From Asticcacaulis sp. MM231 (GTDB lineage Bacteria; Pseudomonadota; Alphaproteobacteria; Caulobacterales; Caulobacteraceae), in assembly GCF_964186625.1 (NCBI RefSeq), contig NZ_OZ075110.1, forward strand, positions 124,001-188,000: a stretch of DNA of 64,000 bases, given 5' to 3'. The position numbers and the translations under genes were made by a program. The notes under the pieces are model-generated. The model had not been told where the DNA came from, searched no databases, and saw only the letters and a list, made by a program, of their open reading frames with translations. Shown here in pieces: positions 30,890-39,290 of this stretch; positions within the stretch are counted from its first letter, which is position 1, and each line of letters starts with the position of its first letter.

Positions 30890-31342
30890 GTCTTACTCCT
30901 GCAGACCAACCAATAAGGGATGGAATCACAGCAATACGCTCGCAGCAAGCGCCTTTTTCCGCATCCTGATAAAGCCTCGACATTCAACAGAGTGTCAGTG
31001 CCTTTTTCATCTCCTCATCCTTGATGACTGTCGTCAGGCCAATGCCCCGTAGTGAGAGGTGACGAACAATAGGTACATAGGCGCCTGACGCTGATGGGGT
31101 TCCATGCTGCGGGTTGTACAGCCACTGACCTCGACGCACCCGGCGAGCTCCGTGATGTGAACCGGGCAATTTTACATGCATGAGGCCATTGCGCGTATCT
31201 ACTGTTTAGCCGTGCAAATAATTTGAGCTAATTTTCCAATCGTTCGACTGGAAAATTAGCTCAGGGTCAAACAGTATGGCTAAAGTGCCGACCAATGGAG
31301 TTTATTTTCTCGGTAGCTCTTCTGCCAATATGCTGCAATATG
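30890..31342. other. Intergenic between IS remnant and TonB receptor
   Basis: No confident gene. A 65-codon minus-strand frame (31181-30984, MHVKLPGSHHGARRV...) ends exactly at the presumed IS5 remnant border and may be a gene fragment, but no family was recognised. The segment also contains the strong hairpin at 31225-31262. Confidence 0.4.
31225..31262. terminator. Strong 14-bp-arm hairpin downstream of TonB receptor gene
   Basis: GAGCTAATTTTCCA (31225-31238), a 10-nt loop, and TGGAAAATTAGCTC (31249-31262), perfectly complementary. It lies about 80 bp beyond the receptor stop. Outer half-sites TACTGTTT (about 31199-31206) and AAACAGTA (about 31269-31276) extend the symmetry. There is no T-run on the minus strand, so a processing/stability hairpin or a protein-binding dyad is as likely as a terminator. 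Confidence 0.45.
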
Positions 31343-34300
31343 TTACCAAATTTTGGCCCGTACACCGACCCGGATGGTACGGCCAAATGCATCGTAAAGT
31401 TGCGGGTATGTGTTGAACCAGGCGCCACTGCCGGCATCGGCATAGCCGACCTTAGGCGGATTTTTGTCCATCAGGTTCTGGATGTTGAAACGCAGCTCAA
31501 CATCCTTGGTGATCGGATAATTCAGCGCCAGATCAAAATAGCTGGAGGCCGGCAACTTAGCGATCAGAGGATAGCTATCCGTATTGTTCCACGATGGGGC
31601 GCTGGCCAGCGGTGCCTTGGGCGCCAATTTGGAATTGGTCGTGGACGAGGCATAACGCCAGGCGAGCGTCACCCTGCCCTTCCACGGCATACCCCAACTG
31701 GCGGAGGCGTAATGGCGATATTCGGGCCATGGTGCGTCACAATAGAAGCCGAAGTAGCCCAGGCACGAATAGACTGGCGCGCCCGGCGCGAAGGCCTGAT
31801 CGTATCCCGTGAGGAAGGAGCCATTATAGGCTAACCCCAACGTACCCAACGCGCGATCACCGATCTTGAGGTTGCGGATATAGTAGTTCATGCTCAGATC
31901 GTATCCCTTATTCCGTACAAAGCCGGAATTTTGATACATGGCGTTGATTTCGGTGACCGTCCCCGTCGTCGGGTCACGCTTGATCAGGCTGCAATAGAAG
32001 TCGACATGCTGGTTAAAGCATTGGTCGGCGACGATGCCGGTGCGTACCCAGTTAAACGCGCCTTCGACATTGATGTCATAATAGTCCAGTGTCAGGTTGA
32101 AATCGGGCAGGAATTTCGGCTGAAAAGCCAGCCCAATCGTCGTACTATCAGAGGTTTCCGGTTGCAGATTGGGGTTGCCGCCGGGGCGATAGAGCACCGG
32201 GCAATAGCCATTGGTATCGCAGGCCTTGGAGTTCGAAAGCGCGTCATATTGCGCCTGTGTCATGCCCGAACTGGCGCATTGCTCGTACGTGTATCGTTCG
32301 AGATTGGACCCTGCGCCGGGAGGGGCGCAATAGTCCCGGAACGTCCCGGAATAGGGGCTTGCCTGTTGCAGGCGCTCCAGCACGCCCTGACGGATCGCGC
32401 GGTTGACACTGGCATGGAAGCCAAGGCCCGGCACGATGATGTAGTTAACCTCCATCTTCCAGGTCTTCAACGGGTCTTTGATGGACTTGTAGTCCGAAAG
32501 ACGGAATCCGCCGCTGACCGAAAGTTGCTTGATATAAGGGACGTCCTGAATCACCGGGACATCGAGTTCGCCGCCCAGTTCATTGACGCTGTCGCTGTTG
32601 TCGTAACGCGACCACCATGCATAGGCGCCGCTGCCTTCTTCCGCAGCCCGGTTCCATCTGTGCTCGACAACCACAGCATAACCGACACCGTCCTTGGCCC
32701 ATGGCGACCTTATGCCTTGGTCCTCCAGTGTGCCGTTGATGGCGCCAGTAGCGACAAACTGCTCGGTGACAACGCGGCTTCCGCCCGTCAGCGTGACGTA
32801 CTTCCAGACATCCGGATTTGGCCCATTGGAACTGAAGGCATCGAGGGGCACGCAATTGGGATCCGTACCGTCAACCACGGAACGGCAGGTCGCGACGCCG
32901 TTAACATTCACGACGTCCAGCGCCTTTTTGTAGAGGTCCTTGGTCGCCCACCAATCAAAAATGTCCGTACCGAGGTATTTTTCTGTCCGGCGCGAGCGTT
33001 GAACGCTCAGATCGAAATTGAGCGCGGAGCTCATACGACCCGACAGATGCGCTGAGGCACGCACGTCATAGGCTTTGATATTATACTGATTTGTGTAGTC
33101 GGGCCGCCAGATGGCGGCGTAGAGCGTTCCGGTTTTACCCGCCACGCCCGCATCTGCGCCACACAGAAGATTGGCTTGCTGTGCGCCCAGCAGAGGGTTG
33201 TCGCAGGGCACCTCTGCGCCATCGACGTAGAAGCTGACGGCTTGCGCATTCTGACCACGCTGCTCGTAGCCTGTCGTCAACAGGCTGGAGTCAAAGGTAA
33301 TCCTGTCCGTCAGGTTATAGGTGAAAAACCCGCCGGCATTTACCGTCTTTGTTTCCCGTTGCAAATAGTCGTTTTGCGCTGTCCGGACCGTGTCTTTTTC
33401 GTCAAATTCACGCCAGGTCCGCGAACCGTCCTTGGCGTTTGTGTAGTTTCCACCCGCTACACCAAACCAGGAATAGGGGTTGTATTCGGTGAAACCGCAG
33501 GACCATTTATCGTTTTGCAGAACGCCGGAGGGTACGGGCTGCTCATTCATATACAAGGGGCAGGCCGTGTGGTCGAACATGCTGAACTTCATGGGTTCTG
33601 AATGCCTGAAGCCGGCAAACAGGCTGATATTGCCCTTGCCACCCGCTAGATTGCGGCCGCCGGCAATGGTCGTGTAGGTTTGCTCACCACCCCACACTAC
33701 TTTCTTCGGTTGTGGGTAGCCGTCTTCGGCGAGCAGGTTTTCATAGAAGGGGTCATCATTGGTGCTCTCCTGCGTACTCACTTCGGAGTCGATCACCAAT
33801 CCGTTGAACCGCTTCTTGACGATGAAATTAATGACGCCGGCAATGGCGTCCGAACCGTACACGGCAGAGGCCCCGCCCGTTAGAATGTCGACCCGCTCGA
33901 CCAATGTGCCGGGGATGACATACACATCATTGCTCATCCGCTCCCCATTCAGAAGCGTGAGGGTCCGTCCGGTGCCGAGGCGGCGGAGGTTGATGCGTGC
34001 TGGCCCCAGGCGTGGGTCATTACTCCCCTTTTCTCCCAACATAGGCGCAACCTGCGGAAGTGCGCTCAAGGTGTCGTCCAGCCGCCCCGCTCCGCGGGTG
34101 GTCAGGAGGTCGCTGTTGACAACCGTGACGCCTGGGCGGCTGCGGCGGATACGCGAACCTGTCACCACCACCTCGGCGACGTCCGGGTCAGTGACCGCGG
34201 AGGCTTCGGTTTGTTTGTCGGCCTTCTTCTTTGCCTTGCCCGACTTAGCCTTTGTCGTCGGCTCAGCCTGAACTGGAGTGGAGTCCTGAGAGGCCCCAGC

Positions 34301-34390
34301 CCACACGGCCTCATCGGCAAAAGCCGTGCTCGCGACGCACGCCCCCAGACACACGGCTATGGCCGTACTGCTCTTTAATAGTCTTAACAT
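31343..34390 (-). CDS. TonB-dependent outer-membrane receptor
   Basis: 1015 residues with a signal peptide (to about STAFA), a Lys/Ala-rich linker, a plug domain beginning VAEVVVTGSRIRRSRPGV (a TonB-box-like region and plug start) with LNGERM and GGASAVYGSDAIAGVINFIVKK, and a long 22-strand-type barrel that ends with VRAKIW, the aromatic C-terminal signature for outer-membrane insertion. It matches the large 'oligosaccharide/peptide-type' receptors abundant in Caulobacterales rather than the compact siderophore type. The substrate is not evident, since there are no transport or enzyme neighbours on its strand. A hairpin follows the gene; the upstream leader contains CTCCAG/CTGGAG dyad halves (34411-34432). 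Confidence 0.92.
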   Translation of the reverse strand: MLRLLKSSTAIAVCLGACVASTAFADEAVWAGASQDSTPVQAEPTTKAKSGKAKKKADKQTEASAVTDPDVAEVVVTGSRIRRSRPGVTVVNSDLLTTRGAGRLDDTLSALPQVAPMLGEKGSNDPRLGPARINLRRLGTGRTLTLLNGERMSNDVYVIPGTLVERVDILTGGASAVYGSDAIAGVINFIVKKRFNGLVIDSEVSTQESTNDDPFYENLLAEDGYPQPKKVVWGGEQTYTTIAGGRNLAGGKGNISLFAGFRHSEPMKFSMFDHTACPLYMNEQPVPSGVLQNDKWSCGFTEYNPYSWFGVAGGNYTNAKDGSRTWREFDEKDTVRTAQNDYLQRETKTVNAGGFFTYNLTDRITFDSSLLTTGYEQRGQNAQAVSFYVDGAEVPCDNPLLGAQQANLLCGADAGVAGKTGTLYAAIWRPDYTNQYNIKAYDVRASAHLSGRMSSALNFDLSVQRSRRTEKYLGTDIFDWWATKDLYKKALDVVNVNGVATCRSVVDGTDPNCVPLDAFSSNGPNPDVWKYVTLTGGSRVVTEQFVATGAINGTLEDQGIRSPWAKDGVGYAVVVEHRWNRAAEEGSGAYAWWSRYDNSDSVNELGGELDVPVIQDVPYIKQLSVSGGFRLSDYKSIKDPLKTWKMEVNYIIVPGLGFHASVNRAIRQGVLERLQQASPYSGTFRDYCAPPGAGSNLERYTYEQCASSGMTQAQYDALSNSKACDTNGYCPVLYRPGGNPNLQPETSDSTTIGLAFQPKFLPDFNLTLDYYDINVEGAFNWVRTGIVADQCFNQHVDFYCSLIKRDPTTGTVTEINAMYQNSGFVRNKGYDLSMNYYIRNLKIGDRALGTLGLAYNGSFLTGYDQAFAPGAPVYSCLGYFGFYCDAPWPEYRHYASASWGMPWKGRVTLAWRYASSTTNSKLAPKAPLASAPSWNNTDSYPLIAKLPASSYFDLALNYPITKDVELRFNIQNLMDKNPPKVGYADAGSGAWFNTYPQLYDAFGRTIRVGVRAKIW

Positions 34391-34684
34391 CGATATGTTC
34401 CCCTTTGTCTCTCCAGGTCAATTCAACTGGAGGCAATCGAGAGGAAATAACATATATCGTATACAGTAAATGGATACCCGTTGATTTGCCGTCATTGTGT
34501 CAATTTCGTCACAAAATAGACGGTATGCCTGTGAGCAAATTTCGATTTGGTACGTCGTATTCCGACGTCTCCGAATTCGGATTTAAGCGCCAATTTATGC
34601 GAATGATTTGCATTTGTGTTGACTTTGAGCCGTTTGAGATTTAGTCGCAACATAGCTTCCGTCATTGGCTATGAAAGGTCTCGT
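34391..34684. other. Divergent promoter region of TonB receptor and iron cluster
   Basis: 294 bp, AT-rich, holding the promoters for the receptor (minus) and the DUF2271 gene (plus). Contains CTCCAG...CTGGAG (34411-34432), a GTATAC-centred dyad near 34458-34466 and a Fur-box-like site at 34597-34615. Confidence 0.5.
34597..34615. promoter_or_regulatory. Fur-box-like site upstream of DUF2271 gene
   Basis: ATGCGAATGATTTGCATTT is an imperfect inverted repeat of the TGCGAATnATTCGCA type bound by Fur or related iron regulators in alphaproteobacteria. It is about 70 bp upstream of the first gene of the iron cluster. Confidence 0.55.
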
Positions 34685-35218
34685 ATGCCCATAAATCCTT
34701 CCTTGCGAAACGCTGTCTGGGGTGCGCCCCTGCTCCTGTCGGGTCTGGCCACGGGCGCCTCCGCCGGTGCGCTGAGCGTTCAGATCGATATACCCCAGCA
34801 AAACACGGCTGAATATCACAAGCCTTATGTGGTCGGCTGGGTCGAGGATGCGTCCGGGGCCGCGGCCGCCAATGTCTTCATCTGGTATGATGTCAAGAAG
34901 CGCGACAATGCCGGCCAGAAGTGGCTCAAGGATCTGCGCACCTGGTGGCGCAAGAGCGGCCGCGACCTGGCGTCGACCGATGGTTTCAGCGGTGCGACGC
35001 GCTCGCCCGGTCGCCAGACCCTCAGTCTCGACACCAATGCGACGGCGCTCAAGACCCTGAAGCCCGGCAGCTATGTCTTCGTGGTGGAAGCGTCGCGCGA
35101 AGGCGGTGGCCATGACCTCGTGAAGGTGCCGCTCAACTGGAATCCGGCCAAGGCCGCCGCCGGCGCCGCCAAGGGCACGGGCGAACTCGGCGATGTCCGC
35201 GTCAGCTACAAGCCCTAG
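34685..35218 (+). CDS. DUF2271 periplasmic protein (iron cluster)
   Basis: 177 residues; ATG 34685 chosen because a signal peptide follows at once (MPINPSLRNAVWGAPLLLSG to ASAGA). The mature part LSVQIDIPQQNTAEYHKPYVVGWVEDASG and the C-terminal GSYVFVVEASREGGGHDLVKVPLNWN match DUF2271, a small beta-rich periplasmic family commonly found with DUF4198 and siderophore-receptor genes. The conserved WW/KDLRTWWRKSG block is typical. Biochemical function is unknown, but context indicates a role in iron (siderophore) acquisition. Followed 10 bp later by the DUF4198 gene; a Fur-box-like site lies upstream. Confidence 0.85.
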   Translation: MPINPSLRNAVWGAPLLLSGLATGASAGALSVQIDIPQQNTAEYHKPYVVGWVEDASGAAAANVFIWYDVKKRDNAGQKWLKDLRTWWRKSGRDLASTDGFSGATRSPGRQTLSLDTNATALKTLKPGSYVFVVEASREGGGHDLVKVPLNWNPAKAAAGAAKGTGELGDVRVSYKP

Positions 35219-35228
35219 GACCCAGTCT

Positions 35229-36074
35229 ATGAAGCAGATCAAATCTCCCATGAGTGTCGCACTGGTCGGCATTCTTATCGCAGGCCTTCTGCCCTTTTCG
35301 GCGCAGGCCCACCGTCAATGGATCGCCCCCTCGGCCGCACAGGTGGAGGGCAAGGCGCCCTACATCACAGTGGATGCCGCCGTGTCGGAAAGCCTGTTCG
35401 AGATGGATTCCTTTCCACTCAAGCTTGACGGACTGGTGATCACCGCACCCGATGGTAGCCACATCACGCCGGAAAATTCTTATACCGGGAAGCTGCGCAG
35501 CGCCTTCGACCTGCAACTGACCCAGCAGGGTACGTACCGCATGGCGGTCGTGACCGAGTTGGTCATGGCGAGCTATAAGCTGAACGGCGAGGAAAAGCGC
35601 TATCGCGGCACGCCCGACGGCCTGGCCAAAGACGTGCCCGCCAACGCTGAAAACCTTCAGGTGTCGCGCACCTTCGGGCGCGTCGAATCCTTCGCTACCA
35701 ATGGCAAGCCCAATGACACCGCGCTCCAGCCGGTCGGCAAAGGCTTGGAAATGCAGCCCCTCACCCACCCGAGCGACTACGTCGCCGGTGAGCCCGCCCG
35801 CTTTCGTATGTTGTTGGATGGAAAGCCCGTCGCGTCCTTGAATGTCACCATCGTGCCGGGCAGCGTCAAGTATCGTGACGCCCTGCAGGAAACCGCCGCA
35901 ACGACCGATGCCAACGGCGAATTTAGCGTCACCTGGCCGATCGCTGAGCGCTACTGGATTGGCGCCAGCTATCCCCCGCGCGCCGAAGGCCCGCCCCCTG
36001 CGCCAGGCCAGCCGCGCCCCATGGTGCCGGTGCGATACAGCTATTCCGCTACCGTACAGGTCCTGCCGAACTAG
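35229..36074 (+). CDS. DUF4198 periplasmic protein (iron cluster)
   Basis: 281 residues with a signal peptide (MKQIKSPMSVALVGILIAGL to FSAQA) followed directly by HRQWIAPSAAQVEG, the conserved His-containing start of DUF4198. That family is predicted to bind metals through its N-terminal His and to be linked to cobalt, nickel or iron uptake. Two Ig-like beta domains follow (about residues 30-140 and 175-281); the second has GEPARFRMLLDGKPVASLNVTIVPGS and DANGEFSVTWP. The start at 35229 is 10 bp after the DUF2271 stop, so the two form an operon. A rho-independent terminator at 36094-36129 closes it. Confidence 0.85.
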   Translation: MKQIKSPMSVALVGILIAGLLPFSAQAHRQWIAPSAAQVEGKAPYITVDAAVSESLFEMDSFPLKLDGLVITAPDGSHITPENSYTGKLRSAFDLQLTQQGTYRMAVVTELVMASYKLNGEEKRYRGTPDGLAKDVPANAENLQVSRTFGRVESFATNGKPNDTALQPVGKGLEMQPLTHPSDYVAGEPARFRMLLDGKPVASLNVTIVPGSVKYRDALQETAATTDANGEFSVTWPIAERYWIGASYPPRAEGPPPAPGQPRPMVPVRYSYSATVQVLPN

Positions 36075-36093
36075 GCTCGCCATTGCTATGTCT

Positions 36094-36129
36094 AAAAGGC
36101 CGCACCCTCAACAGGGCCGCGGCCTTTTT
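36094..36129 (+). terminator. Rho-independent terminator after DUF4198 gene
   Basis: AAAGGCCGC (36095-36103), a loop, then GCGGCCTTTTT (36119-36129): a GC-rich stem followed by a T-run, 20 bp after the stop codon. Confidence 0.8.
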
Positions 36130-36163
36130 GCCTTTTGTACCTGTCAGGCGCCACGCGCAAAAT

Positions 36164-36215
36164 AAATGCGAATGAGTGTCAGATTCGCCTTGCAAGTGCG
36201 ATTAATTCTCATTAA
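36164..36215. promoter_or_regulatory. Two Fur-box-like sites upstream of siderophore receptor
   Basis: AATGCGAATGAGTGTCAGATTCGC (approx. 36165-36188) and GCGATTAATTCTCATTAA (approx. 36198-36215) are imperfect iron-box-type dyads between the terminator and the receptor start at 36260. They suggest iron-repressed expression of the receptor-hydroxylase pair. Confidence 0.55.
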
Positions 36216-36259
36216 GGCCTTTTTTAGCCCTTCTCCCTGGGAACATCTGAGAGAATAAC

Positions 36260-38536
36260 ATGTCTTCCTCCACTATCCGCAGCCGTAAGCATTCAGTCAA
36301 TCGTTACGCCCTCGTCATGGCCGCCTCGGCCCTCGCCCTTCCTGTCGCCGCGCTGGCTGACGTTGAGGCAGACGCCGATCAAAAGGGCACCGAAGTGACC
36401 ATCAAGGGTGAGCGTCACCTCCCCTATAAGACCGATAAGGCCTCTTCGCCCAAGAAGACCGAGGCCCTGGTCGATACGCCGCAAACCATGAGCGTTATCA
36501 GCAAGGAACTGCTGGAAGACCAGAACGCCACCACCCTGGTCGATGCGCTACGCAACACGCCAGGCATCACCATGCAACTCGGCGAAAATGGTAACACGTC
36601 CGCCGGTGACACCTTCCAGCTTCGCGGCTTCTCGGCAACGTCATCTATCTATCTCGATGGCATTCGTGATCTCGGCGCCGTGTCCCGCGACGTTTTCACG
36701 ATCGAGCAGATCGAAGTCGCCAAGGGGCCAGCCGGCAGCGACGTCGGCCGTGGCGCATCCGGTGGCTATATCAATCTTGTCTCCAAGCTGCCCTCCTTGC
36801 GTGCGGGTAGCTCCGCGACCGCCAGCCTCTACAGCGAAGGCGGCGAACGCGCCACGGCCGACGTCAACCTGCCCGTCGGCGACACCAGCGCCTTCCGCCT
36901 CAATGTGATGGCGCAGGACGTCGACGTGCCGGGCCGTGACGAAGTCAAGAACAGCGGCTGGGGCATCGCGCCGTCCTATGCGTTGGGTCTGGGCACCAAC
37001 ACACGTTTCTACGTTTTCGCCCAGGTGGTTCATCAGGACAATGTCCCCGATGGCGGCGTGCCGGTGATCGGTCTCAAGGGCTATAACAGCACCAATACCA
37101 ATGCGGCGATCAAGGCCGCACTTGATGCCGCGGCGCCGGTTGATCGCAACAACTTTTACGGTTCGGTGCACGATTATGAAAAGGTCGACGCCAGCATGCT
37201 GACGTCCAAGATCGAGCACGGTTTCCGCAACGGCTGGAATCTGACCAACACCACGCGCTACGGCCAGACCCAGATGGACCGTATCCTGACCGGCGTAAAT
37301 GCGATCACGGTGCCAACGGCCAGCATAAATGATCCGACGACCTGGACCGTGGCACGGACGCGCCAGCGCGTCGACCAGGATAACAAGATCTTCGCCAACG
37401 CCACCAATCTGAGCGGCAGCTTTGAGACCGGCGCCTGGCAACACGATCTCTCCGCAGGCGTAGAAATCGCCTATGAAAGCCAGGTCTCGGTCACCTACTC
37501 CACAACTCCACCGGGCGGCACCGCGCCCACCATCCCGGCGGCCAGCCTGTATAATCCGGTCTCAGATATCGTTCTGCCGGATCTCTATAAAACCGGCGCC
37601 ACCAGCGACGGCGATAGCACGACGGTCTCCGGTTATGCCTTTGACACCGCCAAGCTCGGGAAATGGCTGCTCAGCGCCGGCCTGCGCGTCGACAGCTATA
37701 CGATCAAAACCCGCAACACGCCGGCCAGCGGCGCGGTCGCCCTAGAAGCAATCGAGGACAGCGGCACGCTGGCGAGCTGGAACATCGGTGCCGTCTATAA
37801 ACCGCGTGACAACGGCAGCGTCTATATCTCGCTGGTCAATGCCCTGACGCCTCCGGGCAGCAGCAACTTCCAGCTCTCCAGTACAGCCAGCAGCCTTTCC
37901 AACGCGGCGTTTGATCCGGTCGAGACGGAAAACTTTGAACTCGGCACCAAGTGGGAGTTCTTCAATAACCACCTGTCCCTGACCGCCGCCTATTATGCAA
38001 CCACGGCTAAGAACGAACTGGCGCTGCTAAACTCGACCGATCTCACCTCTTACATCCAGATGGGCGAGCGCAAGGTCAGCGGCATCGAACTGGGTCTAGT
38101 CGGGCAGGTCAATCCCAAATGGCTGATCTCAGCTGGCCTGCAAACCCTGGACACCGAGATCACTCAAGGTACGACCAACAACAACAGCACGGGCGCGGCC
38201 ACGCGCTGGTCGCCTGACCTGACAGGGACCGTCTGGACCACCTATAAGGTCACGCCTAAGTTCACGCTTGGCGGCGGCATCTCCTATGTCTCTGAGCAGT
38301 TGCTCGTCGTCAATCCGGCGACCGTGATCGGCACGCAAAACGGCCTGCCGGAAATTCCGGCCAGCACGGTCTTCAACGCTATGGCCGCCTATGACATCAA
38401 TCCACGCCTCGCCCTGCAACTGAACGTCTATAATGTGACGGACGAGGACTATATCTCTTCGCTCAATAGCGGTGGATCACGGGTCGTCTTCGGCCAGCCG
38501 CAATCGGCGACGCTGAGCCTGAAGGTTCGTTTCTAA
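36260..38536 (+). CDS. TonB-dependent siderophore receptor (Fiu-like)
   Basis: 758 residues. A signal peptide (about residues 1-34, ending ALADVEADA) is followed by a plug domain: VDTPQTMSVISKELLEDQNATTLVDALRNTPGI, FQLRGFSATSSIYLDGIRDLG, and IEQIEVAKGPAGSDVGRGASGGYINLVSK. These are hallmark siderophore-receptor plug motifs. The barrel ends LSLKVRF with terminal Phe. Length matches catecholate receptors such as Fiu. It is followed by a PiuC/YbiX-type hydroxylase, the same pairing seen for fiu-ybiX, which supports a catecholate or monomeric-catechol substrate. Fur-box-like sites precede the gene. Confidence 0.93.
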   Translation: MSSSTIRSRKHSVNRYALVMAASALALPVAALADVEADADQKGTEVTIKGERHLPYKTDKASSPKKTEALVDTPQTMSVISKELLEDQNATTLVDALRNTPGITMQLGENGNTSAGDTFQLRGFSATSSIYLDGIRDLGAVSRDVFTIEQIEVAKGPAGSDVGRGASGGYINLVSKLPSLRAGSSATASLYSEGGERATADVNLPVGDTSAFRLNVMAQDVDVPGRDEVKNSGWGIAPSYALGLGTNTRFYVFAQVVHQDNVPDGGVPVIGLKGYNSTNTNAAIKAALDAAAPVDRNNFYGSVHDYEKVDASMLTSKIEHGFRNGWNLTNTTRYGQTQMDRILTGVNAITVPTASINDPTTWTVARTRQRVDQDNKIFANATNLSGSFETGAWQHDLSAGVEIAYESQVSVTYSTTPPGGTAPTIPAASLYNPVSDIVLPDLYKTGATSDGDSTTVSGYAFDTAKLGKWLLSAGLRVDSYTIKTRNTPASGAVALEAIEDSGTLASWNIGAVYKPRDNGSVYISLVNALTPPGSSNFQLSSTASSLSNAAFDPVETENFELGTKWEFFNNHLSLTAAYYATTAKNELALLNSTDLTSYIQMGERKVSGIELGLVGQVNPKWLISAGLQTLDTEITQGTTNNNSTGAATRWSPDLTGTVWTTYKVTPKFTLGGGISYVSEQLLVVNPATVIGTQNGLPEIPASTVFNAMAAYDINPRLALQLNVYNVTDEDYISSLNSGGSRVVFGQPQSATLSLKVRF

Positions 38537-38609
38537 CGGACGGCAAAGCTTGACCTCCAGGAGCGCTCCGGTTTACGCCGGGGCGCTCTGTCTGTAAGGA
38601 GTAGCGATC

Positions 38610-39290
38610 ATGATGCTACATATCCCCGACGTTCTGAACCAAGACGAACTGGCGCATATTCGCGGCGTGCTGGCCACGGCTGGCTGGACCGAAGGCCGCC
38701 ATACCACCGGCGCGCAGGCGGCCCAGCAAAAATGGAACTATCAGTTGCCGGTTCTGGCGCCGGAAGCGCAACCCCTCGCCGATCTGGTACGCGCCGCTCT
38801 GTTGCGTCACCCTCTGTTTCAATCCGCCGCCCTGCCGAAAACCGTCCTGACGCCGCGCTTCAACGCCTATGAGGACGGCGGCCATTTTGGCAATCATGTT
38901 GATGGCGCTATCCAGCCTGACCCGGTCACCGGCCAGGCGGCACGGACGGACGTATCGACAACTGTCTTTCTCAACGAACCGGACGACTACGAGGGGGGCG
39001 AACTGATCGTCGAGGACACCTACGGGTCTCACGAGGTAAAGTTGAAGGCCGGTGACGCTGTCCTCTATCCGGGCACCAGCATTCACCGCGTTGAGCCGGT
39101 GACGCGCGGCATGCGCCTGGCGTCCTTCACCTGGACGCAATCCATGGTGCCCGATGCCTTCCGTCGCCAGATGCTGTTCGAGCTCGACATGACGATTTTG
39201 CGCCTGCGCGCGCAACTGGGTGATACGCCGGATGTGGTCAATCTGACGGCGCACTATCACAACCTGATCCGCCAGTGGGCTGAGGTTTAA
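38610..39290 (+). CDS. piuC: PKHD-type Fe(II)/2-oxoglutarate hydroxylase (PiuC/YbiX)
   Basis: 226 residues with ribosome site AAGGAG before ATG 38610. The double-stranded beta-helix iron site is visible: HVD (H96, D98) and distal His in TSIHRVEPVTRGMR (H159), with the 2-oxoglutarate-binding Arg169. The family forms a conserved pair with Fiu-type receptors and is thought to modify imported siderophore or a related substrate, though the exact reaction is not established. The stop codon shares bases with the stop of the convergent hydrolase gene (39287-39290). Confidence 0.92.
   Translation: MMLHIPDVLNQDELAHIRGVLATAGWTEGRHTTGAQAAQQKWNYQLPVLAPEAQPLADLVRAALLRHPLFQSAALPKTVLTPRFNAYEDGGHFGNHVDGAIQPDPVTGQAARTDVSTTVFLNEPDDYEGGELIVEDTYGSHEVKLKAGDAVLYPGTSIHRVEPVTRGMRLASFTWTQSMVPDAFRRQMLFELDMTILRLRAQLGDTPDVVNLTAHYHNLIRQWAEV

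Noticed and set aside
30984..31181. 65-codon minus-strand frame ending at the presumed IS5 remnant border
   Set aside because: No recognised family and no ribosome site; mentioned only as a possible gene fragment.
31931..33055. 374-codon plus-strand open frame opposite the TonB receptor
   Set aside because: Antisense to a receptor with full plug and barrel signature.
35202..36083. 293-codon minus-strand open frame opposite the DUF4198 gene
   Set aside because: The plus-strand gene has signal peptide, operon spacing and family motifs; the antisense frame has none.
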